Below, piece by piece: positions 23,696 through 31,116 of a stretch of DNA of 31,865 nt (positions are counted from its first letter, which is position 1; each line of letters begins with the position of its first letter). Source of the stretch: a virus; the IMG/VR virus record IMGVR_UViG_3300030104_004962, positions 1-31,865 of that record. The stretch is one strand, 5' to 3'. The position numbers and the translations under genes were made by a program. A model generated the notes under the pieces. The model ran no database searches, was not told the DNA's origin, and saw only the letters and a program-made list of their open reading frames with translations.

Positions 23696-23890
23696 TTAAA
23701 TTTCATCAGTCACAGATTCGCTTACGCTTTTAAGTTTTTTAGATAATAAATTAACCTCGCTCCTTAGAGGAGTGTACTCTTTATCCATTAATAATTCGTA
23801 GATATTGTTTAATGAAGAGTGAAGATCAGCCATTACAAAATTAATATTTTGTATTCTTTTTTGTTCGACTGGAGATATTCTCAGTTTCAT
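23696..23890 (-). CDS. Small helical protein of unknown function (64 aa)
   Basis: The protein begins MKLRISPVEQKRIQNINFVM and continues with helical heptad-like sequence (ADLHSSLNNIYELLMD, then LRSEVNLLSKKLKSVSESV). It is likely a short coiled coil that forms an oligomer. I recognise no family. It is separated from the upstream minus-strand gene by about 60 nt of A/T-rich DNA (23891-23950) in which I see no clear promoter or terminator. Confidence 0.6.
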   Translation of the reverse strand: MKLRISPVEQKRIQNINFVMADLHSSLNNIYELLMDKEYTPLRSEVNLLSKKLKSVSESVTDEI

Positions 23891-23950
23891 GAACTCTAAA
23901 TTATAAATATTTTTTTATAAATAAAAGAACAAATAATAAATATTTTTTAA

Positions 23951-24286
23951 CTAAGTTTTGACTAGGAGTTGATTCTTGTTATAATAATCTAAAAATTCAT
24001 CAGAGTTTATAGGGTGTAAGCTTTGAAAAATCATGTCCTCATAATGAGATAATATCACCACAAAATAAAAAGGTTTTTTACCTTTAATTACTCCCGCTAA
24101 TTCTAATACATCATTAGGAGAGTAAGTGTAATTTTCGTCAACATACTTTTCTATCTGCATAACAACAGGAACAGAGGTGTAGAGGTCAAGCGTCATTAAC
24201 TCTAGTACAAAGTCACTGTCAAAAGTATATAAAACACTTTGATTGTAGCTTAAGTTAACCTCTGTGTATTTCCGTTTGAAACCCAT
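23951..24286 (-). CDS. Unknown protein overlapping the VRR-NUC gene (111 aa)
   Basis: Begins MGFKRKYTEVNLSYNQSVLY if started at 24286, which makes a 32-nt overlap in another frame with the end of the VRR-NUC gene. An internal Met (residue 31, MTLDLYTSVPVVM) would remove the overlap, but the earlier start keeps coupling with the upstream gene. The sequence is acidic and mixed alpha/beta, with a hydrophobic strand PFYFVVILSHYEDMIF and the end DEFLDYYNKNQLLVKT. I recognise no domain. The overlap with a nuclease gene suggests a functional link, such as a partner of the helicase-nuclease pair, but this is a guess. Confidence 0.6.
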   Translation of the reverse strand: MGFKRKYTEVNLSYNQSVLYTFDSDFVLELMTLDLYTSVPVVMQIEKYVDENYTYSPNDVLELAGVIKGKKPFYFVVILSHYEDMIFQSLHPINSDEFLDYYNKNQLLVKT

Positions 24287-24494
24287 GTTCTTCTAATTCT
24301 TTTAACCTATACTCTTGGAGCTTAGAAACCTTACCTTTTTTTGTCTTCACCTCTATAAACAATACTTTTTTATCGGGGTGTAAAGCAACTAAATCTGGTA
24401 TACCATTTTTATTTGTCTTGATAAGCTTCAGCACGTAATAGCCTTTTGATTCTAACTCCTTAATCTTTTTAGCCTGTACTTGTTGCTCGGTCAT
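24255..24494 (-). CDS. VRR-NUC domain nuclease (79 aa)
   Basis: The whole protein is one VRR-NUC domain, a compact PD-(D/E)XK-type nuclease. After an N-terminal helix (EQQVQAKKIKELESKGYYV) come a lysine-rich strand, then GIPDLVAL with D34 and VLFIEVKTKKGKVSK with the catalytic E48-x-K50, and the helix QEYRLKELEEHGF. This matches stand-alone phage VRR-NUC proteins of 80-110 residues, where the domain is commonly encoded beside SNF2-type helicases. Here the helicase gene ends at the base before its start codon. The nuclease probably cuts branched or flapped DNA during replication or recombination. Confidence 0.9.
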   Translation of the reverse strand: MTEQQVQAKKIKELESKGYYVLKLIKTNKNGIPDLVALHPDKKVLFIEVKTKKGKVSKLQEYRLKELEEHGFQTEIHRG

Positions 24495-25721
24495 TTATAA
24501 ATTTAATAAATCTTTTTTGAAATGATTAAGAGTATAATCTTTCTTGTTAACAACAGCTTTGTATATCTGATCCTCTATACCTCCCCTAGAAAAAATCCAA
24601 TACACATCATTGTGAAGTCTGTTTTTTGTAGTCATCCTGTCTTTAGATTGCCAATAACTAGTGGCGCTAAAATCAATGTTGTAATATACCAAGCACTCAG
24701 CTTGACGCAAACTTATTCCTTCTCTTCCACTCACAATCTGAAGAGCAATATTTTTTTTAGTGTTAATAAATTCTTCTAGTTCTGTGGTTAAAGTATTTTT
24801 AAATACTTGCTGAAGAGCTTTAAGTTCTTCTTTGAATTTATAAAATATCCCTATCTTTTTTCCTATAAAATGTTTCTTAATAAATTTAGCTTTGCTTAAG
24901 TCCAGGGTTTTAGAGGAACCGCTTTCAAACTTTACTGTCCCCGAATATATTTGATGTAGCTTCATCATTAATTTTACAGGGGTGTCGGCTAATATCACTT
25001 CTTCCTTACCTTCGATCACTAAATCTTTTTGTAGTTTTTTTGCTATGTTATAGGTTAAAGGATTCATGTTTACATACATTACATGCTCTTTAGTTTTTAC
25101 TTTAAACCCTGCTTCTTTTTGACTATAAGAAAGAAAGTAAGGCTTCATAGCATCCATAATACTAGGCAGACCTTTAGAATAATCTTTAATATATATCCCG
25201 TTGATTGGCCTTTGAGTTACATTCACATGCTCATCACAGAACCTATAAAAATTCATAAATCTTTTAAAGGGGTTGCTAGGTATGGCATAAACCTGATGGT
25301 ACATTTGACTGTAAGACTCAGGTGTTGGAGTTCCAGAAAGAAGGATAACTAAAGGCTCGTTCTTCTGAATAATGATTTTAACCTGCTTAGCTCTCTTGCT
25401 AGGCTTAGGAAAAGCGCCTAATGAATGAGCTTCGTCTAACACCACCAGATCAAAACTCCCTTCGACCTTATGTAAGCTTTCATAGTTAATAACTTCTAGG
25501 GTAAAGCTAGGCTTTAACAGCTGGTAGTCTGCCTCAATAGAGGGAATAGCTTTCTTTTTAGTTATGAACAACACTCTCTTCGCTCCCATCTCTTTTGCTA
25601 TACCTAAACTAGTAAGGGTCTTGCCTGTTCTAACCTCCATCGCCAGGTAAACAAACCCGTGCTCAGCTATAACACTAGTGCCTTTTCCTATTATCTCTTC
25701 TTGGTAATCTCTGAACTCCAT
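24495..25721 (-). CDS. SNF2/DEAD-box-type SF2 helicase (408 aa)
   Basis: SF2 motifs appear in order. The Q-like region is FRDYQEEI. Walker A is EVRTGKT (29-35). Walker B is VVLDEAHS with DEAH at 96-99. Motif III is LLSGTPTPE (SGTP 129-132). In the second RecA-like domain, motif IV is GIFYKF (291-296), motif V is QIVSGREGISL (328-338) and motif VI is YWQSKDRMT (357-364), with R362 as the likely arginine finger. The size is small for SNF2 proteins and typical of phage versions. Its start overlaps the stop of the primase-helicase gene (TAATG) and it abuts the VRR-NUC gene. It likely translocates on double-stranded DNA to remodel recombination or replication intermediates. Confidence 0.9.
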   Translation of the reverse strand: MEFRDYQEEIIGKGTSVIAEHGFVYLAMEVRTGKTLTSLGIAKEMGAKRVLFITKKKAIPSIEADYQLLKPSFTLEVINYESLHKVEGSFDLVVLDEAHSLGAFPKPSKRAKQVKIIIQKNEPLVILLSGTPTPESYSQMYHQVYAIPSNPFKRFMNFYRFCDEHVNVTQRPINGIYIKDYSKGLPSIMDAMKPYFLSYSQKEAGFKVKTKEHVMYVNMNPLTYNIAKKLQKDLVIEGKEEVILADTPVKLMMKLHQIYSGTVKFESGSSKTLDLSKAKFIKKHFIGKKIGIFYKFKEELKALQQVFKNTLTTELEEFINTKKNIALQIVSGREGISLRQAECLVYYNIDFSATSYWQSKDRMTTKNRLHNDVYWIFSRGGIEDQIYKAVVNKKDYTLNHFKKDLLNL

Positions 25722-28141
25722 TAAAAGACGAGTTCTTGTTGCACCTCACCCTCTTCCCTGGGTTTTATTCTCATCCATTTCCCCTGCTTATCTCTATTAG
25801 TTTCAGGTTCAATGTTTTGAGTGTAAACTCCATAAGCTATAAGCCATTTATTAAAGCGTGTCCTGGATAGTTTACGTTTCCCCATTGCTCCAAAGTCAGG
25901 GTTTAGCATAACAAAATCTCCAAACAAATGATCAGTATAAATTTTCTCATTTACTTTTAACAAAGTATTTTCTTGATTGTCAATAAGACCACACCACTCA
26001 GCAAAAATCTTGTCGGTTTGAACAAAAAATTGTTTCAGTTTTATATTCTTTTGCTCGCTCTCTATGAGGCCCTTCTTTAAATATAACTGCAAGCAAGAGA
26101 TCATATAGTTATCAAACTGGCAGTACTCATCTTCATCCCAGCCACTAAAAAAGAAACGTCCGTGTTCTTCAACGGGAGTTTTCTGAATGTAATGGTCAGT
26201 AAGTTCCAGTTCATACTTCCTTCTTTTAAATGAGTTCCCCGTGCCCTCTATTACATCGTTAGTTGTAATGGCGATCTTAGGGCTCTTCTCAAAAGGAATT
26301 TTAATAGCGTCCTTGTTTTTCTTTTCAATGGTCATACCCTCGGTGATTACGCTAAAGAGTCTTACAAACTGAAACCTTTCTTTTACATCATCAAACAAGA
26401 CGATCTGCGTATCTGGAGATACTGTTTGAAAAGCAAATGACTTCTCAAAATTAAAAGCCTTTCCATCTATGGTGGCCACTTTTTTTATAGCGCTTATGCC
26501 TTGAAAAAATATTCCTTTCCCTGTCCCTCCGTTAGCTGTGTCACTTATCATTTCATCATTTAATATCACGGCAGGACAATACGATACGTTCTTATACCCG
26601 TGCAGAAGATACCCGATTGTGGACTCCATAGACTTTACTCTTGCCTCATCTTTTCCACAGACATTAAAAACAAACTGACAAAAGTCAGGGTTCTCTAACT
26701 TACAATCAGTATAAATCCTGTCAATGATATGGTTCTTCCACACATACCCATCGAGCTCCAGGTAATCTATGGCTTCAATAGAATCCTTAGTAATTTTTAC
26801 TGCACAATTTTGATAATATAAATAGCTAGTGTCTGCTGTGTCTTCTATAAAATAAATATCAATGGTATCTAAAAGGGTTAAGAACTCTTCTTTGAAGAGC
26901 CTTGTCTGATCAGCAAAGTAGTTATAGACACTCATGTCGTCTTGCTCAATCAGATGGCCTAATATAAAATCTTTGATTTCCTTTTCAGTGGTATTGTCAA
27001 TTAGATTGTTAGTTACTTTAACAAATACATAGGTGTTCTGATTATCAGGACAGTATTTATAAAAGCCGTTAGACTCTAAAAACTTTTTAAATATTAATGG
27101 CAAAGCCTTAATTACTCCTTTGCTACTTTTAATCCAAAACTTTACTGAATTGTTTTCTTCTGCCGTTTCAAGTACTGAGTCTATTAACTCCGTGTCCAAC
27201 ATCGACTCAGATAACTGTTGGCGGATTACTTTTTTTGACTCTCCTCTTCTTAGCTGTTGTTGAATCTGATCTATTTTTTCTTCGTCCTCATAATATTTAG
27301 TGTTAAATTTATCTTTATGGGAGTAGGCGTTCTTTATTGTTTTATTTATCTCGGCAGGAGTAAAGTCAGAAGAAGCATATTGATTTAGAACTACAGTGGC
27401 TGTAGCTTCAGAAATACCATACTCATTAAACGCCATAGCCAGGGTAAACGCATTGTTATTCCTCTGCCCATCTACCATGGGGTAATTCTTTGTCCACCAT
27501 TTAACTAGATAAGAAGTTATTTTACTCTCTTCTGTAATAGGAATTGTTTTTATCCCCTGGTTTCTTATTATCTCTTTATACTCTACCTCTTCTACTTTAG
27601 TCCACTCCTGGGCTTTTTCATTTATATGGATATTATTATCATAGCTTTCATAACACACTCGACTTATATTCTTAGTGGTCTTGTCAAAGAACTCGGACTT
27701 AAAATATTTTTCTAAAGCCAGAAAGTAGCCTGTATGATTCTTCGGATCCCGAGGTATCTTTACCAGGACTTTTAATCCTTTGCCTGATGGAGAAACAAAC
27801 ACACTGTAAACGTATTTGTTTTTTATAAACTTATTCTTGTCAGCTAACAAAGACTTTTTTGTACTGTATCCATCAAAGTCTAAACATATTAAACCACTGT
27901 GTTCTTGAAGAGCAACATCACTTCTCTTATTAAATTTGCCACTAAAACAAATAGAAGGCAACTCTTTTTTTAAATCATTTCTCTTCCCTTTATTGTCTAT
28001 CGATCTGATTCTAGTTATCAAATCTTTTGACGCCCCATCTTTTATTCTCTGAAGAATTGCCTCTACATTTCTATAAAATGGGGTGTCGGTTTCTTTAATA
28101 TTTTTAAAGATAGTGACGATATTTTCTTGAATGATGCTCAT
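25721..28141 (-). CDS. Primase-helicase: VirE_N (BT4734-like) primase domain plus SF3 helicase (806 aa)
   Basis: The N-terminal domain (about 60-180) carries LPSICFSGKFNKRSD, GLICLDFDGY (D88, D90 metal ligands), FVSPSGKGLKVLVKIP (115-130) and ISRVCYESYD. This is the pattern of BT4734/VirE_N-type archaeo-eukaryotic primases of Bacteroidota. A PriCT-like helical region follows (about 205-285). Residues 515-650 form a D5/SF3 helicase: Walker A NGGTGKGI (537-544), Walker B QIVLFDDV (579-586), motif C KIAITTN (622-628) and arginine-finger candidates R640-R641. A winged-helix-like tail closes the protein. It should prime and unwind the phage DNA. The gene starts directly downstream of the AT-rich iteron-like region, which fits initiation at that site. 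Confidence 0.9.
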   Translation of the reverse strand: MSIIQENIVTIFKNIKETDTPFYRNVEAILQRIKDGASKDLITRIRSIDNKGKRNDLKKELPSICFSGKFNKRSDVALQEHSGLICLDFDGYSTKKSLLADKNKFIKNKYVYSVFVSPSGKGLKVLVKIPRDPKNHTGYFLALEKYFKSEFFDKTTKNISRVCYESYDNNIHINEKAQEWTKVEEVEYKEIIRNQGIKTIPITEESKITSYLVKWWTKNYPMVDGQRNNNAFTLAMAFNEYGISEATATVVLNQYASSDFTPAEINKTIKNAYSHKDKFNTKYYEDEEKIDQIQQQLRRGESKKVIRQQLSESMLDTELIDSVLETAEENNSVKFWIKSSKGVIKALPLIFKKFLESNGFYKYCPDNQNTYVFVKVTNNLIDNTTEKEIKDFILGHLIEQDDMSVYNYFADQTRLFKEEFLTLLDTIDIYFIEDTADTSYLYYQNCAVKITKDSIEAIDYLELDGYVWKNHIIDRIYTDCKLENPDFCQFVFNVCGKDEARVKSMESTIGYLLHGYKNVSYCPAVILNDEMISDTANGGTGKGIFFQGISAIKKVATIDGKAFNFEKSFAFQTVSPDTQIVLFDDVKERFQFVRLFSVITEGMTIEKKNKDAIKIPFEKSPKIAITTNDVIEGTGNSFKRRKYELELTDHYIQKTPVEEHGRFFFSGWDEDEYCQFDNYMISCLQLYLKKGLIESEQKNIKLKQFFVQTDKIFAEWCGLIDNQENTLLKVNEKIYTDHLFGDFVMLNPDFGAMGKRKLSRTRFNKWLIAYGVYTQNIEPETNRDKQGKWMRIKPREEGEVQQELVF

Positions 28142-28287
28142 TTTGATGTTGGTTTTTCTATTATTAACCCTTTATTTTTCTGAAAGGTGTTAAAAATGTT
28201 GATTTTTTTTCTGAAATAAATTCTAAAATATAAAATATAATAAATATATATATATAAATAGCAATCTCTTTTCAACATTCAACACCT
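28142..28287. other. AT-rich, iteron-containing candidate replication origin or operator
   Basis: This 146-nt non-coding segment lies between the SSB-gene terminator and the primase-helicase start. About 37 nt (28224-28260) are purely A/T, including a TATATATATATA run. Around them are related short motifs: GATGTTGG (28145-28152), AATGTTGA (28195-28202), and on the minus strand GGTGTTGA and AATGTTGA (within 28272-28287). A GGTGTT without the last bases lies at 28186-28191. An easily melted core flanked by repeats next to the initiator helicase is what an origin looks like. An operator controlling the helicase gene is an equal alternative. No clear TTG/TAnnTTTG promoter is visible. Confidence 0.45.
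28185..28287. repeat. Inverted repeat flanking the AT-rich core
   Basis: The left arm at 28185-28202 (AGGTGTT, A-rich gap, ATGTTGA) and the right arm at 28272-28287 (TCAACAT, two bases, CAACACCT-like end) are inverted copies. Each arm has two 7-nt blocks that match perfectly, differing only in the gap. They are 69 nt apart. The right arm touches the T-run of the upstream gene's terminator. Confidence 0.75.
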
Positions 28288-28316
28288 AAAAAAAGGGAAG
28301 CATGCGCCTCCCTTTT
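28288..28316 (-). terminator. Rho-independent terminator after the SSB-like gene
   Basis: Read on the minus strand, AAAAGGGAGGC (28316-28306) pairs with GCTTCCCTTTT (28301-28291) with one G-U pair and a GCAT loop. The T-run continues to 28288. It lies 18 nt after the SSB-like stop, separating the early genes from the primase-helicase unit. Confidence 0.85.
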
Positions 28317-28334
28317 GTTTAAGGCGCTAGTGTT

Positions 28335-28592
28335 TTAGAAGCCTAGATCATCATCCTCTTTTTTTTCAGAGGGGGTTGATATTTCTTCCGGCTTTACATA
28401 AGGCTCGCTGAATTGTAATGATAGCTTCTCATCTCCATTTTGAGTTTGTCCTTTCCATGCAGCAATTTCAATTTGCTTACCGTCTATTGTGGTTCCTGTT
28501 CCTTTATATGCAGGTTGATTATCTCCTTCTTTTTTATAGGAGTTAATAAATAAACTTCCTTTCCCGTTAGGGTGTACGTACTTTTCACTCAT
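28335..28592 (-). CDS. SSB-like small OB-fold protein with acidic tail (85 aa)
   Basis: Begins MSEKYVHPNGKGSLFINSY. The body is strand-rich, with KGTGTTIDGKQIEIAAWKGQ and KLSLQFSEPY, consistent with a small OB-like fold whose exposed aromatic and basic residues could contact DNA. The C-terminus SEKKEDDDLGF is disordered, acidic and ends with hydrophobic Gly-Phe. This resembles the partner-recruiting tip of bacterial SSB (DDDIPF). The gene follows 3 nt after a RecE-like exonuclease and an ERF annealing protein gene, a usual place for a phage single-strand DNA-binding protein. The call is based on shape and context; no full family match is visible. Confidence 0.6.
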   Translation of the reverse strand: MSEKYVHPNGKGSLFINSYKKEGDNQPAYKGTGTTIDGKQIEIAAWKGQTQNGDEKLSLQFSEPYVKPEEISTPSEKKEDDDLGF

Positions 28593-28595
28593 TTT

Positions 28596-29390
28596 TTAAA
28601 AATTTAAATTATAGATTACATTTCTTATGTCTTCTTTTTTGTCCTTTCCATGATAGTTCTCATACATTTGGACTGCTCGTTCTACCTTTTGCTTTCCCTG
28701 GAGTATAGTTTCCTCACTCACGGGGCAGACATAAATTTCATGATAAAACTCGCCAGTATTTCCATATTCTTTTCTAGCTTTATCTATAGCTACAAAAGTC
28801 ATTGACTTATTAAACAAAGTCTGATAAATAAAAGCCTGGGTGTCATAGAAATATTTATTCTTTCCTAGCCATACAAACTCTTCGATGGTCTTAGCTGAGG
28901 TTGTTTTTAAATCAACCACTATGCCCTGAGTTACCAGGTCAGCTTTAGCTTTGAAAGGGTGACCAAAAATCTCCCCAACTATTGGCTCTTCTCTTAAAGC
29001 TTCCTTGTTCATTAGGAGCTCCGTTAATTGATCGTTTCTACTTACAATTTCTTTAGCCATGTCTTGAATTAATATGGCCTCTGATTCTTTAAGCACAAAA
29101 TCCAAACCTTTTTCTTCTAAAAACTCTTTATAAGCTTTTCCCCTTGTCTCTGTCTCTGTCCAAATAGGAAAGTCTTTAACTTTGCTAGGCTCTAAGATTA
29201 GTTGATGAAAGTATCTGCCTTTTACAAAGTTCTCATTGTCAGGTTCTATCTTTCCATACTGTTTAAACGTAGAGGGTTGTAAGTTTTTTATGTCAGAGTT
29301 AGATAGATATTCTCTGCCTAATTTCCCATAGTAATGATTGTCGTCTCTTAACTTATCAATTACTTTTTTATCACTTTGTTTCTGTGCCAT
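28596..29390 (-). CDS. RecE-like PD-(D/E)XK exonuclease (264 aa)
   Basis: The residues of a RecB/lambda-exo/RecE-type nuclease core are present. FVKGRYFHQLILEP (55-68) carries the GRxxH motif with H62. EEPIVGEIFGHPFKAKADLV carries E135/E136 and D151. GIVVDLKTTSA carries D160-x-K162. FYDTQAFIYQTLF carries the Q185-x3-Y189 motif. The protein corresponds to the exodeoxyribonuclease VIII-like PDDEXK family (DUF3799 class). It should degrade one strand from a double-strand end to load the annealing protein made by the preceding gene. The two genes overlap by 20 nt, supporting joint action. Confidence 0.85.
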   Translation of the reverse strand: MAQKQSDKKVIDKLRDDNHYYGKLGREYLSNSDIKNLQPSTFKQYGKIEPDNENFVKGRYFHQLILEPSKVKDFPIWTETETRGKAYKEFLEEKGLDFVLKESEAILIQDMAKEIVSRNDQLTELLMNKEALREEPIVGEIFGHPFKAKADLVTQGIVVDLKTTSAKTIEEFVWLGKNKYFYDTQAFIYQTLFNKSMTFVAIDKARKEYGNTGEFYHEIYVCPVSEETILQGKQKVERAVQMYENYHGKDKKEDIRNVIYNLNF

Positions 29391-30009
29391 CGTATGCTTT
29401 TTTAATTTCCTTGTTTACTTTTTCAGTGTACTTATATTTCTTTTTTAAACCTTCGGTTATCTTGTCTAAGGTATGTCCTTGCTCTTTGAAAGACGCTATT
29501 TTTTCTAATACATCTACCCAATGGTCGTCCCCTATATCTAATGAGACATGAGTCGATTCTTTTTTAGGTGTTGGTTTTTTAGCTACCCCTAAGTCTAACT
29601 CTTGTTTAGCTACAGCGGGAACAACTTGTTCTCCATAAGCATCAACGTCTTTATCGCTTATTATTCCTAATGCAGAGCTGAGCTGGTATCTTTTAAAATA
29701 ACTGCAACCACTTCCGAGTGACTGATAAGAGTTTTGTCCTTTCATGTCTACTAGTGGAATGTCTACTGTGCTAGAACTATTTTCCCCACTCTCTACATGG
29801 AAAATTGTGGTAGTAACACAAGTGTTGCCACTCTCAGGGTTAGTACCTAACAGCTGAGTAAATCCAAGACCATGCTTTTTCATTAGTGGATTAATAGAAT
29901 GAATAATCTTGGTAAGGTCTACGTACTTATAGCCGTAACCTTCGGTGTCTTTTAATAACACAGGACATTCTTGCTGAAATCCTGCGAGTGCTTTGTAATA
30001 ATTTTTCAT
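29371..30009 (-). CDS. ERF-family single-strand annealing protein (212 aa)
   Basis: The N-terminal 130 residues match the ERF family (Essential Recombination Function, PF04404). The opening is YKALAGFQQECPVLLKD. It is followed by YGYKYVDLTKIIHSINPLMK, KHGLGFTQLL and the conserved SYFKRYQLSSALGIISDKD, then VDAYGE. A linker with Pro and Lys (VAKKPTPKKE) leads to a C-terminal helical segment with VLEKIASFKEQ and GLKKKYKYTEKV. ERF proteins anneal complementary single strands for phage recombination and genome circularisation. The start overlaps the previous stop (ATGA), and the end overlaps the exonuclease gene. Confidence 0.85.
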   Translation of the reverse strand: MKNYYKALAGFQQECPVLLKDTEGYGYKYVDLTKIIHSINPLMKKHGLGFTQLLGTNPESGNTCVTTTIFHVESGENSSSTVDIPLVDMKGQNSYQSLGSGCSYFKRYQLSSALGIISDKDVDAYGEQVVPAVAKQELDLGVAKKPTPKKESTHVSLDIGDDHWVDVLEKIASFKEQGHTLDKITEGLKKKYKYTEKVNKEIKKAYDGTETK

Positions 30010-30413
30010 TTTTTGTTGGTTAAATAATTTAATTTATTGGATACCTCTTGATGTTTACTATTTATAGTATCTCTACGAATTCGGTATCCTTTTAATGCTT
30101 TCATAGAGTTGGCTCCGTTGATCTCGTCACGGATTTTTAGTTCTAAATTTTTTTTTTGAGTCTGATATTTTATTAAAAGCAATCTACAACTACCCTCAAT
30201 CCATCCGTTTTTAAACAAATCATATTGCTCCTCTGTTAACTCTTGGTAGTAAGACATCCCAGAGGTCTGTATTCTGGTGGAGGTGCTGTCTTTTAGGATT
30301 TTTATTCCCTTATACATATAAGATTCAGATGGGGGGGAGCTTAGCTGTTTACTAGAATCGTCTGATTTAGCTTGTTGAAATATCATCTCTAGTTCTTTAT
30401 TAGTCAACAACAC
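30006..30413 (-). CDS. Unknown protein before the ERF gene (135 aa)
   Basis: The N-terminal third (MLLTNKELEMIFQQAKSDDS, then SPPSESYMYKG) looks partly disordered. The middle has GIKILKDSTSTRIQTSGMSYY and QELTEEQYDLFKNGWIEG. The C-terminal half is a basic coiled-coil-like helix (KYQTQKKNLELKIRDEI, ending LNYLTNKK). I recognise no domain. It overlaps the DnaA-like gene by 14 nt and the ERF gene by 4 nt, so it is translated as part of the recombination operon and may be an accessory of it. Confidence 0.65.
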   Translation of the reverse strand: MLLTNKELEMIFQQAKSDDSSKQLSSPPSESYMYKGIKILKDSTSTRIQTSGMSYYQELTEEQYDLFKNGWIEGSCRLLLIKYQTQKKNLELKIRDEINGANSMKALKGYRIRRDTINSKHQEVSNKLNYLTNKK

Positions 30414-30696
30414 TTAGTTTATCTATTACATTTTGAAGATCCTCATCCTCTTTAAGTAAGTTCTCTACGATAGAAACGCCATAAGTTATCGGAGGTCTTG
30501 TTAAAAAACACTCGTTGTTTTCCATGTATTGTTTTATCATAGCTGTTGTCAACCCTCTTTTACTGCACAAGTAAAATAAAGTTTGTCTAGCCAACACAAT
30601 CTCTCCGTTTTGAGACTTAGAAAAAAAATCTGATCTAGTTAAACCGGTGTGTTGGAGTATGTTTGAAATAAATTTATTGAATATATGCTCTTTCAT
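30400..30696 (-). CDS. DnaA domain IV-like DNA-binding protein (98 aa)
   Basis: GLTRSDFFSKSQNGEIVLAR followed by QTLFYLCSKRGLTTAMIKQY corresponds to the helix-turn-helix of the DnaA C-terminal domain (Bac_DnaA_C type: a G-x-S/T-x-x-D/E-L/F-x-S-K-S opening, then ARQ and the x-x-Y-L segment). The last helix ITYGVSIVENLLKEDEDLQ resembles the DnaA HSTV-x-HA helix and tail, with the DHST box replaced by RPPITYG. There is no AAA+ ATPase domain. The protein could bind DnaA-like sites in phage DNA or host oriC, or regulate transcription. Its place four nt after the previous gene fits the early operon. Confidence 0.75.
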   Translation of the reverse strand: MKEHIFNKFISNILQHTGLTRSDFFSKSQNGEIVLARQTLFYLCSKRGLTTAMIKQYMENNECFLTRPPITYGVSIVENLLKEDEDLQNVIDKLSVVD

Positions 30697-30700
30697 TTTT

Positions 30701-30889
30701 TTATTTAAGTGTCATATCTAAAGCGTAAGCAACTTCCTTACGAAAGTCTTCTAACTCTTTATTATTAAGGTCTCTGAATACAGTGGCTCTCAAGTGATCG
30801 ACCACTTTTCTTGCTTGAACATATCCTTTAGATTGATAGTCATCATCTAAAAATTGGTCAAAGGTTGGGTTGTTGGTTAGTGTTGGCAT
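30701..30889 (-). CDS. Small unknown protein (62 aa)
   Basis: The sequence begins MPTLTNNPTFDQFLDDDYQS and contains KVVDHLRATVFRDLNNKEL followed by a helix with FRKEVAYAL. It is helical with alternating charges. I recognise no family, and it has no membrane segment. A candidate promoter -7 element lies 26 nt upstream of its start, so it may open a transcription unit including the DnaA-like, ERF and exonuclease genes. Confidence 0.6.
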   Translation of the reverse strand: MPTLTNNPTFDQFLDDDYQSKGYVQARKVVDHLRATVFRDLNNKELEDFRKEVAYALDMTLK

Positions 30890-30914
30890 TTGATTTAATT
30901 TAATTTGATTTGTA

Positions 30915-30922
30915 CAAAGTTA
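30915..30922 (-). promoter_or_regulatory. Candidate -7 promoter element for the recombination operon (minus strand)
   Basis: Read on the minus strand the octamer is TAACTTTG, an exact TAnnTTTG match, 25 nt before the ATG at 30889. It lies in the 53-nt gap 30890-30942 that separates the operon from the upstream small genes. No TTG is present 17-23 nt upstream. Confidence 0.45.
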
Positions 30923-30942
30923 AGAATTTATTTATTTAAATC

Positions 30943-31116
30943 CTAATCTTTTTTTATGTTTTCTTTATTCAGTCTCATGTTTTCTTTACGTAGCTCTGTT
31001 AACTCTTCTTCTATTTCCTCTATTTTTTTTTCTAACTTTTTGACGAGCTCTCGCAACGTGTAGTTAGATAGAATAAGAAAATTCTTATCGTCTTCATTGA
31101 AAAATTCATGTTCCAT
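30943..31116 (-). CDS. Small coiled-coil protein (57 aa)
   Basis: ATG 31116 opens MEHEFFNEDDKNFLILSNYT, then a long Glu/Lys/Leu coiled coil (LRELVKKLEKKIEEIEEELT) and a basic end (LRKENMRLNKENIKKD), stopping at TAG 30943-30945. The heptads place Leu/Ile every 3-4 residues, which argues for real coding. It overlaps the previous gene by 11 nt. It is likely a short oligomeric adaptor or regulator; no family is recognised. Confidence 0.65.
   Translation of the reverse strand: MEHEFFNEDDKNFLILSNYTLRELVKKLEKKIEEIEEELTELRKENMRLNKENIKKD

Noticed and set aside
24522-25352. Plus-strand open frames opposite the SNF2 helicase
   Set aside because: They are antisense to a gene with complete SF2 motifs and show no recognisable protein features.
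31106-31109. Alternative 25-residue frame starting at the second ATG near 31109 instead of the coiled-coil peptide
   Set aside because: The frame from ATG 31116 is longer and has a clear coiled-coil heptad pattern; the alternative has no features.
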